From NCBI RefSeq assembly GCF_014640115.1, contig NZ_BMGI01000003.1:186001-250000 (forward strand): a DNA stretch of 64,000 bases, given 5' to 3'. Below, one piece after another: positions 49,681-57,037 of the stretch. Positions within the stretch are counted from its first letter, which is position 1. Each line of letters begins with the position of its first letter. The DNA comes from Sinisalibacter lacisalsi (GTDB taxonomy: Bacteria; Pseudomonadota; Alphaproteobacteria; Rhodobacterales; Rhodobacteraceae). Under the pieces are notes generated by a model. That model ran no database searches, had not been told where the DNA came from, and worked only from the letters and a program-made list of their open reading frames with translations. The position numbers and the translations under genes are program-made.

Positions 49681-50339
49681 GCGTCAATCTCCGGCAACCC
49701 GGCGGCAAGGGCATTGACCGCGGCGGAGGCCATGGCCGAGCCGCCGCGCCGCCCGCGCAGCGCGACGAATTCGCTGCCGCGCGGATCGCGCACCAGTTCC
49801 GCCTTCGACTCGGCGGCGCCTACGAACCCCACGGGGAAGCCGAGGATCACCGCCGGGCGCGGTGCGCCCTCGTCGATCAGTTCCAGAAGGCGGAACAGGG
49901 CCGTGGGCGCGTTGCCGATGGCGACGACCGCGCCCCCGAGCTTGTCGGCCCAAAGCTCGACGGCTGCAGCGGAGCGGGTATTGCCGATACGAGCCGCGCG
50001 CTCCGGCACCTGCGTAGCGTTCAGCGTGACGATGACCTCGTTCTCGGCCGGAAGGTAGCGCCGGATGATCCCCGCGCCCACCATCTCGCAATCGGCGAAC
50101 ACCGGCGCGCCGGAGGCCAGCGCGGCCTGCCCGGCTTCGAAAGCGCCTGGCGAAAACGCCAGCCTGTCGGCCACCTCAACCATGCCGCAGGAATGGATGA
50201 GGCGGGTGGCGAGCCGCGCCATGCCGGGCGGGAAGCGCTCAAGCCGCGCCTCCGCCCGCACGGTGGCGAAGCTTTGGGCGTAGATCGCCGCCGGATCGCG
50301 CTCGTAGCGCAGGGGCCGTCTGGGCGGCGTATCGGTCAT
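49677..50339 (-). CDS. cobH: Precorrin-8X methylmutase
   Basis: Moves the C-11 methyl group to C-12, producing hydrogenobyrinic acid. The 220-residue product has RLIHSCGMVEVADRLAFSPG, with the catalytic His in the RLIHSCG motif, and CEMVGAGI. Family blocks GNAPTALFRLLELIDEG and PVGFVGAAESKAELV follow. The ATG overlaps the cbiX stop as ATGA. It is second in the cbiX-cobH-cobL-cobI-cobJ-cobM run. Confidence 0.96.
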   Translation of the reverse strand: MTDTPPRRPLRYERDPAAIYAQSFATVRAEARLERFPPGMARLATRLIHSCGMVEVADRLAFSPGAFEAGQAALASGAPVFADCEMVGAGIIRRYLPAENEVIVTLNATQVPERAARIGNTRSAAAVELWADKLGGAVVAIGNAPTALFRLLELIDEGAPRPAVILGFPVGFVGAAESKAELVRDPRGSEFVALRGRRGGSAMASAAVNALAAGLPEIDA

Positions 50340-51508
50340 TTCCGGCGCGCCGATTCCGGGCCGTGCGGGTGCTTGGCGTGGGGATAGGCCGGGTGGTGAT
50401 GGTGATCGTGGTCGTGATCGTGGTGATGATGGTGCCGGTCGAGGCGGCATTCGCCGGTGCAGAAGGTATCGCACAAGGGGCAATCGGCCACGTTCGAGCC
50501 GGGGGCGGAGGCGCCCTGGCCCTCGACGTGGTGATGGTGGCTCTCCTGAACCGCGCCCACCTCGGCCTCGAAGCCGAGCACCTCGGTGCGGTATTTGCAC
50601 ATCACGCAGACCGGTGGCGGCACGTCGCCGAATGCCGGGTGCCCGGCACGGTCTTCGGCCGAAATGCGCACCGCCTTGCCGCTTTCGAGCGCCAGAACCT
50701 GGGTGCGATAGGGGCAGGTGCCGCAGTTCGGCGGTGGCACCTCGCCCAGTTGCTCGCGGACCCGTTCGGCGAAGGTTTCCAGCACCTTCGGATGATCGCC
50801 GAGGTAGCCCGCCTTCACGAACTGGATCTCCGGGTGATCGGCGGCCACCTTGTCGGTGAAGCCATAGATACGGTCGATCAGGATGCCCGAGAACAGGAAG
50901 TAGGGGAACACCACGATGCGCCGATAGCCGAGCTTGGCGGCGTGGCGCAGAACGGGTTCGACCAGCGGGAAGGTCACGCCCGAATAGCCGGTTTCGAGCC
51001 AGCCCAGCCCGAGCCCCTCCTGCAACAGCCGGGCGACCTTGGCGATGTTGCCGTTGGCGTCGGGGTCGGAGGCGCCGCGGCCGATCACCACGAGGCAGGT
51101 TTCCTCCAGTGGCACCGGCCCGTGCTTGGCATTGGCCGCGCCGATCGCGGCGCGCACCCTGTCGCCGGCAGCGGCGATCATCTTCGGGTCGATCCCGAGA
51201 TCGCGGCCGTAGCGCACCTCGATGCCATGCTCGGTGGCGTAGGTGTTGAGCACGGTGGGGATATCGTTCTTGGTGTGCATCGCCGCGAAGAGCATGCCGG
51301 GCACGGCGAGGATCTTTTCCACGCCCGCGTTGCGCAGGTTGTCGAGCCCGGCGCGGATCACCGGGTTGGCGAACTCGAGGTAGCCGTAATCGGTGATCCA
51401 GTCGTCGGGCAGGTAGGCGGGCAGTTTCTCGGCCAGCACCTTGAACTCGTCGACCGCCGCCTGGCTGCGCGAGCCGTGGCCGCAGATCATCACGCCGATT
51501 TTCGTCAT
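50336..51508 (-). CDS. cbiX: CbiX-type sirohydrochlorin cobaltochelatase with Cys-rich and His-rich C-terminus
   Basis: A 390-residue class II chelatase homologue. Two CbiX domains occupy about residues 1-245, with the metal-site His in ICGHGSRS (His 11). The rest is unusual: PPPNCGTCPYRTQVLALE and PPPVCVMCKYRTEVLGFE form a tandem repeat with CxxC pairs, then CPLCDTFCTGEC, then a tail rich in His and Asp. Long CbiX proteins elsewhere have an MxCxxC iron-sulfur motif and a His tail. CbiX normally inserts cobalt early in the anaerobic pathway, yet cobN is also present. The start overlaps a 21-codon leader ORF. Confidence 0.9.
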   Translation of the reverse strand: MTKIGVMICGHGSRSQAAVDEFKVLAEKLPAYLPDDWITDYGYLEFANPVIRAGLDNLRNAGVEKILAVPGMLFAAMHTKNDIPTVLNTYATEHGIEVRYGRDLGIDPKMIAAAGDRVRAAIGAANAKHGPVPLEETCLVVIGRGASDPDANGNIAKVARLLQEGLGLGWLETGYSGVTFPLVEPVLRHAAKLGYRRIVVFPYFLFSGILIDRIYGFTDKVAADHPEIQFVKAGYLGDHPKVLETFAERVREQLGEVPPPNCGTCPYRTQVLALESGKAVRISAEDRAGHPAFGDVPPPVCVMCKYRTEVLGFEAEVGAVQESHHHHVEGQGASAPGSNVADCPLCDTFCTGECRLDRHHHHHDHDHDHHHHPAYPHAKHPHGPESARRK

Positions 51509-51570
51509 TGGATGGCTCCTCGGGCTTCGGGTTGCAGGCGCTCATGCTTCGGAGGGGTGTAAGCTGGCAT
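51505..51570 (-). CDS. Putative 21-residue leader peptide coupled to cbiX
   Basis: A very short ORF beginning MPAYTPPKHERLQ. AAAAGGA lies 6 bases before its ATG, a better ribosome-binding site than cbiX has. Its stop TGA overlaps the cbiX ATG as ATGA, the same junction used throughout the operon. It probably delivers ribosomes to cbiX. The peptide may be regulatory or only a by-product. An overlapping ATG five bases upstream opens a different frame that continues through cbiX as a shadow. Confidence 0.5.
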   Translation of the reverse strand: MPAYTPPKHERLQPEARGAIQ

Positions 51571-51863
51571 GGCATATCCTTTTCAAGCAGCCGCATGGGC
51601 GCAGAGAAAGCGTGCCTTGCCCGACGATCGCGCAGCCAGATCCCCTGATTGGGTCGATCTTGCCACGGCACACCACTCCGGCCCCTGCGGGCATCGTCGC
51701 GGCCCAATATAGGCCAAGCCGCCGCGCGCCTCAACGCAGGAAACGGCGCTTGGGCGCGACGCCGCGACGCGATTGTGCGCCAGCGCACGAGGCGTGCGCG
51801 CGGGGTGGTGTTTTTCCCGGCGGGCTCCAGGCCTATCTGTCGATCAGGAAAAAGGGGATCGAA

Positions 51864-52865
51864 ATGGGCCAACTCGTAAACGGTGTCTGGGAAGACACGT
51901 GGTATGACACGAAAAAGTCGGGTGGCCGCTTCGTGCGCTCGACCCAGAGTTTTCGCAACTGGATCACGCCCGATGGCGCCCCCGGACCTTCCGGCGAGGG
52001 CGGCTTCAAAGCCGAGAGCGGGCGCTACCATCTCTACGTCTCCTACGCCTGCCCCTGGGCGCATCGCACACTGATCTTTCGCGCGCTGAAGGGGCTGGAA
52101 TCGCATATCGACGTATCTGTTGTGCACCCCGACATGCTGTCGGACGGCTGGACCTTCGATACCGGCTTCGACGGTGCGACCGGCGACCGGCTGCATGGAT
52201 TCGATTACCTGCGCGAGGTCTACCTCAAGGCCGAGCCCGGCATGTCGGGCCGGGTGACCGTGCCGGTTCTGTGGGATCGCGAGCGCCAGGCGATCGTGTC
52301 CAACGAAAGCGCCGAGATCATCCGCATGTTCAATTCCGCCTTCGACGGGGTGACGGGCAATACCGACGATTACTGGCCCGAGCCCTTGCGCGACGAGATC
52401 GAGGCTGTGAACGCGCGGGTTTACGACACCGTCAACAACGGCGTCTACAAGTCCGGCTTCGCCACGACGCAATCCGCCTATGATGAAGCGGTGGGCGCGC
52501 TGTTCGACAGCCTCGACTGGCTGGAAGACCGGCTTGCCACGCGCCGTTATCTCGTGGGCGACCGGATCACCGAAGCGGATTGGCGGCTGTTCACCACGCT
52601 TGCGCGTTTCGACGAGGTTTATCACGGCCACTTCAAGTGCAACCGCAAGCGGCTGGTGGATTACCCCAACCTCTGGGCCTATGCGCGCGAACTTCACCAG
52701 TGGCCGGGCGTGGCCGAAACCTGCCATGAAGATCACTGGATCCGGCATTATCACTATTCGCACGAAACGATTAACCCCAACCGTATCGTGCCCATCGGCC
52801 CGCAGCTCGACTGGAGCGCGCCGCACGGGCGCGAGCGTCTGGGCGCGGCACGGGCGGCGGAGTGA
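51864..52865 (+). CDS. Glutathionyl-hydroquinone reductase (xi-class glutathione transferase)
   Basis: A 333-residue protein of the YqjG/PcpF/ECM4 group, which reduces glutathionyl-hydroquinones using glutathione. The thioredoxin-fold N-domain has the active-site Cys at about residue 63 in SYACPWAHRTLIFRALKG. The helical C-domain ends with FHxxxxxP-like VSCPSA-free family residues such as HYHYSHETINPNRIVPIGP. AAAGGGGA lies close before the ATG. It diverges from the cbiX operon over a 293-base spacer in which I see no further gene or B12 box. Confidence 0.92.
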   Translation: MGQLVNGVWEDTWYDTKKSGGRFVRSTQSFRNWITPDGAPGPSGEGGFKAESGRYHLYVSYACPWAHRTLIFRALKGLESHIDVSVVHPDMLSDGWTFDTGFDGATGDRLHGFDYLREVYLKAEPGMSGRVTVPVLWDRERQAIVSNESAEIIRMFNSAFDGVTGNTDDYWPEPLRDEIEAVNARVYDTVNNGVYKSGFATTQSAYDEAVGALFDSLDWLEDRLATRRYLVGDRITEADWRLFTTLARFDEVYHGHFKCNRKRLVDYPNLWAYARELHQWPGVAETCHEDHWIRHYHYSHETINPNRIVPIGPQLDWSAPHGRERLGAARAAE

Positions 52866-52881
52866 CCCACCGCTACCGGCC

Positions 52882-53964
52882 CTACCGGCCCCAGTCCGCC
52901 GCCTGCATCTCGCGCAGGCGCGAGGCGGTGCGCTCGAACTCGAAACTGCCCTCGCCTTCGACGTAGAGGTATTCGGGTTCGGCCGCCGCGCTGGCCACGA
53001 GGCGCACGTGGGCCTCGTAGAGCGCGTCGATCAGGGTGACGAAGCGGCGCGCCTCGTTGAAGTTGCCGCGGCCGAGCCGGGGAATGTTCTCGATGATGAT
53101 CATCCGCACCGCCTCGGCGATGGCGAGATAATCGGCGGGGCCATGGGGCCTGGCGCAAAGCTCGTAGAAACTGGCGCGCGCCACGCCTGAGCACACCGCG
53201 GGCAGCTCCACCTCGCGGCCCTTCACGGTCAGCACCAGCGGGCGTGGCTGGCCGTGATCGGTGAAGCTTTTCCAGATCGCCTCGATCCCGTCCCGCGCTT
53301 CTGGGCCAAGGGGCGAGAAATAGGTTTGCGCGCCGGCGAGGCGGTTTTGCCGGTAATCCGAGGGGCTTGCGAGTTCGTGCACCACGAGCCGGTCGCGGAT
53401 CATGTCGATGAAGGGCAGGAAGAGTTGGCGGTTCAGGCCGTTCTTGTAGAGCTCTTCGGGCGGGCGGTTCGACGTGGTGATGACCACCACGCCGGCGGCG
53501 AAGAGCTTCTCGAACAACCGGCCCACGATCATCGCGTCGGTGATATCGGTGATCTGCATCTCGTCGAGCGCAAGCAGCCGCAGGTCTTTCACCAGCGCGT
53601 CGGCCACCGGGGCGAGCGCATCGGCAAGCCCCTGCTGGCGGGCGGCGTGCATGCCGTTGTGCACCTCCTGCATGAAGGCATGGAAATGCACCCGGCGCTT
53701 CTCGGCGATGTTGAGGTGGCTCACGAAAAGATCCATCAGCATCGACTTGCCGCGCCCGACGCCGCCCCAGAGATAGAGCCCCTGCGGCACCTCCTCGGCC
53801 TTGTGGAACAACCCGCCGAGAATCCCCCGCCGCCTCAGCTTGGTGGTTTCGAGGTGATGGCGGATGTCTTCCAACATCGGCAGAACGGCCTCCTGCGCCG
53901 GGTCGGGGTGCAGGGCGCCGCTGGCTACGCGGGCGGCATAGATATCGGCAATCGTCTCGCTCAT
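52882..53964 (-). CDS. zapE: Cell division protein ZapE (AFG1-like ATPase)
   Basis: A 360-residue AAA-type ATPase of the ZapE/AFG1 family, which in E. coli destabilises FtsZ polymers during division and in mitochondria aids turnover of respiratory proteins. Walker A is GGVGRGKSM (67-75). Walker B is LLALDEMQITD. Sensor residues lie in VITTSNRPPEELYKNGL. The ATG at 53964 gives the family start with DIYAARVASGALHPDPAQ. It is divergent from an MFS gene. Confidence 0.92.
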   Translation of the reverse strand: MSETIADIYAARVASGALHPDPAQEAVLPMLEDIRHHLETTKLRRRGILGGLFHKAEEVPQGLYLWGGVGRGKSMLMDLFVSHLNIAEKRRVHFHAFMQEVHNGMHAARQQGLADALAPVADALVKDLRLLALDEMQITDITDAMIVGRLFEKLFAAGVVVITTSNRPPEELYKNGLNRQLFLPFIDMIRDRLVVHELASPSDYRQNRLAGAQTYFSPLGPEARDGIEAIWKSFTDHGQPRPLVLTVKGREVELPAVCSGVARASFYELCARPHGPADYLAIAEAVRMIIIENIPRLGRGNFNEARRFVTLIDALYEAHVRLVASAAAEPEYLYVEGEGSFEFERTASRLREMQAADWGR

Positions 53965-54050
53965 GGCCCAGCAATATCGGGCGCGCGGGGCGAAGGAAAG
54001 CGATTGACCGCCTGCGCGCTTTGCCACAATTTCGCGCGACGGAGACAAGA

Positions 54051-55292
54051 ATGACACCCGCGCGACTGATTACCCCGGTGCTGATTGCCGGGGCCACGAT
54101 CCTCATGCTCAGTTTCGCGGTGCGCGCGAGTTTCGGGGTGTTCCAGATCCCGATCGCCGAGGAATTCGGCTGGCTGCGCGCCGATTTCTCGCTGGCCATC
54201 GCGATCCAGAACCTCGCCTGGGGCATCGGTCAGCCGATCTTCGGGGCCATTGCGGAAAAGCTGGGTGACAGGCGGGCGATCGTGCTTGGCGCGCTGCTCT
54301 ACGCCGCCGGCCTGGTCGCCTCGGCCTTCGCTACCACGCCGCTCGAACACCAACTCCTCGAGGTCGCCGTGGGTTTCGGCGTGGCGGGCACGGGCTTCGG
54401 GGTGATCCTCGCCGTGGTCGGCCGCGCCGCATCCGACAGGCACCGCTCCATGGCGCTCGCCATCGCCACCGCCGCGGGGTCTGCCGGCCAGGTCTTCGGC
54501 GCGCCGGTGGCAGAATGGCTGCTTACGATGATGCCCTGGCAGAGCGTCTTCGTCGTTTTCGCCGCGGTGATCCTTGGCTCCCTGGTGATGCTGCCGCTCA
54601 TGCCTGCGCACCGGGTGGCGAGCCGCGCCCAGCTTGAAGACAGCCTCGGCCACGTTCTGAAACAGGCATTCCGCGATCCGTCCTACACGATGATCTTTCT
54701 CGGCTTCTTCTCCTGCGGCTACCAGCTTGCCTTCATCACCGCCCATTTCCCCGCCTTCGTCACCGAGATGTGTGGCACGATCGACCCCTCGGGCACGCTT
54801 GCCTCGCTCGGGGTGGGCACCACCTCGGCGCTGGGCGCGATCTCGATTTCGCTGATCGGCCTCGCCAACATCGGCGGCACGCTGCTCGCGGGCGCGCTGG
54901 GCAACCGTTTTCCGAAGAAATACCTGCTCGCGGCGATCTATGCCGGGCGCACGGTGATCGCGGCGCTCTTCATCATGCTTCCGATCACGCCGACCTCGGT
55001 GATCGTGTTCTCCATCGCCATGGGCAGCCTCTGGTTGGCGACGGTTCCGCTCACCTCGGGGCTGGTCGCGCATATCTATGGGCTGCGCTACATGGGCACG
55101 CTTTATGGCATCGTCTTCTTCTCGCACCAGCTTGGCAGCTTTCTCGGCGTCTGGCTGGGCGGGCGGATGTATGACATCACCGGCGATTATACCTTCGTGT
55201 GGTGGATCGGGGTTGGCGTGGGTGCCTTCTCGGCCCTCATCCACCTGCCGATCCGCGAAAAGCCACTTGCCGTGGCCGCAAGCCCCGGCTGA
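54051..55292 (+). CDS. MFS transporter
   Basis: A 413-residue major facilitator with twelve predicted helices. The loop 2-3 signature is GAIAEKLGDRRAIVLGALLY. The first helix carries SFAVRASFGVFQIPIAEEFG, which recalls oxalate/monocarboxylate-type MFS carriers, but the substrate is not certain. GGAG lies 6 bases before the ATG at 54051; an ATG ten codons earlier has no good site. Monocistronic, convergent with imuB. Confidence 0.9.
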   Translation: MTPARLITPVLIAGATILMLSFAVRASFGVFQIPIAEEFGWLRADFSLAIAIQNLAWGIGQPIFGAIAEKLGDRRAIVLGALLYAAGLVASAFATTPLEHQLLEVAVGFGVAGTGFGVILAVVGRAASDRHRSMALAIATAAGSAGQVFGAPVAEWLLTMMPWQSVFVVFAAVILGSLVMLPLMPAHRVASRAQLEDSLGHVLKQAFRDPSYTMIFLGFFSCGYQLAFITAHFPAFVTEMCGTIDPSGTLASLGVGTTSALGAISISLIGLANIGGTLLAGALGNRFPKKYLLAAIYAGRTVIAALFIMLPITPTSVIVFSIAMGSLWLATVPLTSGLVAHIYGLRYMGTLYGIVFFSHQLGSFLGVWLGGRMYDITGDYTFVWWIGVGVGAFSALIHLPIREKPLAVAASPG

Positions 55293-55299
55293 TCCCGGC

Positions 55300-56952
55300 T
55301 CAGGCGAAGGCCCCGTGGCAGAACCAGCCCGCCGACAGCGCCGCGCCATGTGCGAAGTAGAGCCAGAGCCGGTCGCCCCGGTGGGTGGTCACCCGCCAGT
55401 AATCGCGGCTGCCGCTGCGCCAGGCGGGATCGTCGAACCACCATTCCGGTGCGATCCGTTCAGGGCCTTCACCGGCCACCACCTCGTGATCACGCCCGCG
55501 CCAGCGAAACCGCGAGGGCAGGCCCGGAACGGCCGGCAGCATCACCGGTTCGGGCGGCCAGAGCCGCAGTGGACGCTCGGTTGCAGCGGGGCGCCAGTCG
55601 GTGCTCGGCGGCGTGAAGGCGGCGGCCACCACCGTGGCCGATTTCTCGGGAATATGGCTCTCGGCTGGGTGCAGCCGGGTGAGCGCTTCGAGCCCGAGGC
55701 GCGCGCCGATCCGGCCCATCAGGTCGTCGAGCGCGCGGCCGTCGGTTTGTGCCGCGGCCTCGCCTGCCGCGAGATGGCCGCGGTGCTGCTCGGCATGAAC
55801 CGGCTCGTGCACCGGCACGCTGAGGCGCAGCTGGTCGATGCCGAAGCCCGCGTCGACATCGCCGAGCTTCATCGCCAGCAGCGGGCGGATGCGCTCGGGG
55901 GAGGTGGCGGGGCGGGCCAGCCCCACCTCGATGGCCTGCATCGTGCGGTCGGTGCGGCTGAACTCCACCCGCACCTGCCGTGCCCCGCGCCCCGCGCGGT
56001 CAAGCCGGGGGGCCAGCTCCGCCAGCAGCCGGTCGATCCCGGCGAGCAGGTCGTCCTCCAGCCCGATCGGTTCGGGCAGGCGCAGGCGCAGGGCAAAACG
56101 CAAGGCCGGGCGGGCGGGCGAAACCGGTTCGGGCTCCATCCCCATTGCCTGGTCGAGCCGCCGCACGAGATGGGTGCCAAAGCGCCGGGCGAGGCCTGCG
56201 CGCGGGGTGCCGAGAATATCGCCCACGCGCCTGAGGCCGAGCCGGGCGAGTGCGGCAACGGTTTCGGCCTCGATCCGGAGCGCTGCGACGGGCAGGGGAG
56301 ACAACGCCGCCCGCGCGCCTCCAACGGGGATGATCCGGGCCGGCGCGCGGCCTGTCGGCCCGGCGCTTCCCGGCGGCTGGCCGCCGCGCGTCCAATGCCG
56401 CCGCTTGGCGGCGCGCGACCGCGTGGCCCGGGCCTCCTGGTCGATCGCGTCGCCTGCCGGGCCGGTGTCGGGGTTCGCGCCGGCGAAGCGTGCCACCGCC
56501 CAGGCCGCCCCCACGGTATCGGCCAGCCCGAGGCGAACGCTCAGCCCAAGCCCGGCGCAATCCGCCTCGACCGTGGCCACCAGCCCCTCCTCGCCGCCGA
56601 AAAGATGCGCGCAGCCGGTGATGTCGAGCACGAGGGCGTCGGGCAGCTCCTCCGCCACCCAGGGGGTGAACTTGCCTGCCCAGCGCCGCAGCGTGGCGAG
56701 AAAGGTCGCCTCTGCGTGGGGGTTCGCGGGCCGCGAGACGAGATCGGGACAGATCGCATGGGCATCGCGCAACGGTTGCCCCTGGGTGACCCCCGCCGCC
56801 TCCGCCTCGGCGTTGAGGCAGGCGAGCACCTGCGCGCCGCGCTGGTCGGCCACCACCGCGAGAGGCCCCGAGGCCAGCCCACGATCAAGCCGCAGGAGCC
56901 GCTCCGCCGCGAGACGGGGAAACCACAGGCTGAGGAAGCGCTTTTGCGGCAT
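55300..56952 (-). CDS. imuB: Y-family DNA polymerase-like protein ImuB
   Basis: A 550-residue Y-family polymerase relative of the ImuB group, which lacks polymerase activity and links ImuA and DnaE2 to the beta clamp in damage-induced mutagenesis. The N-terminus LSLWFPRLAAERLLRL and DALVLDITGCAHLFGGEEGL are family traits. Catalytic acidic triads of active Y polymerases are not evident. A LexA box lies just upstream. No imuA or dnaE2 is next to it: upstream is moeA, downstream a convergent MFS gene. A Pro/Arg/Gly-rich insertion lies near residues 165-205. Confidence 0.87.
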   Translation of the reverse strand: MPQKRFLSLWFPRLAAERLLRLDRGLASGPLAVVADQRGAQVLACLNAEAEAAGVTQGQPLRDAHAICPDLVSRPANPHAEATFLATLRRWAGKFTPWVAEELPDALVLDITGCAHLFGGEEGLVATVEADCAGLGLSVRLGLADTVGAAWAVARFAGANPDTGPAGDAIDQEARATRSRAAKRRHWTRGGQPPGSAGPTGRAPARIIPVGGARAALSPLPVAALRIEAETVAALARLGLRRVGDILGTPRAGLARRFGTHLVRRLDQAMGMEPEPVSPARPALRFALRLRLPEPIGLEDDLLAGIDRLLAELAPRLDRAGRGARQVRVEFSRTDRTMQAIEVGLARPATSPERIRPLLAMKLGDVDAGFGIDQLRLSVPVHEPVHAEQHRGHLAAGEAAAQTDGRALDDLMGRIGARLGLEALTRLHPAESHIPEKSATVVAAAFTPPSTDWRPAATERPLRLWPPEPVMLPAVPGLPSRFRWRGRDHEVVAGEGPERIAPEWWFDDPAWRSGSRDYWRVTTHRGDRLWLYFAHGAALSAGWFCHGAFA

Positions 56953-56974
56953 GATGAGGGTGCGGGCAGCTTTT

Positions 56975-56989
56975 GTTCTGTATTTGTTC
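56975..56989. promoter_or_regulatory. LexA SOS box (GTTC-N7-GTTC)
   Basis: GTTC (56975-56978), seven bases and GTTC (56986-56989) match the alphaproteobacterial LexA consensus exactly. It lies 22 bases upstream of the imuB start, where a repressor would block transcription. AT-rich flanks support a promoter here. Confidence 0.85.
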
Positions 56990-57037
56990 TTATAGGGATT
57001 CTTCCTGCCAGAGTCGAGTCCAGCCTCTGCCCGAGGC

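Noticed and set aside
51571-51863. A possible second cobalamin riboswitch upstream of cbiX
   Set aside because: No B12 box or GCCACTG segment is found on the minus strand. The only clear landmarks are in the cbiM leader.
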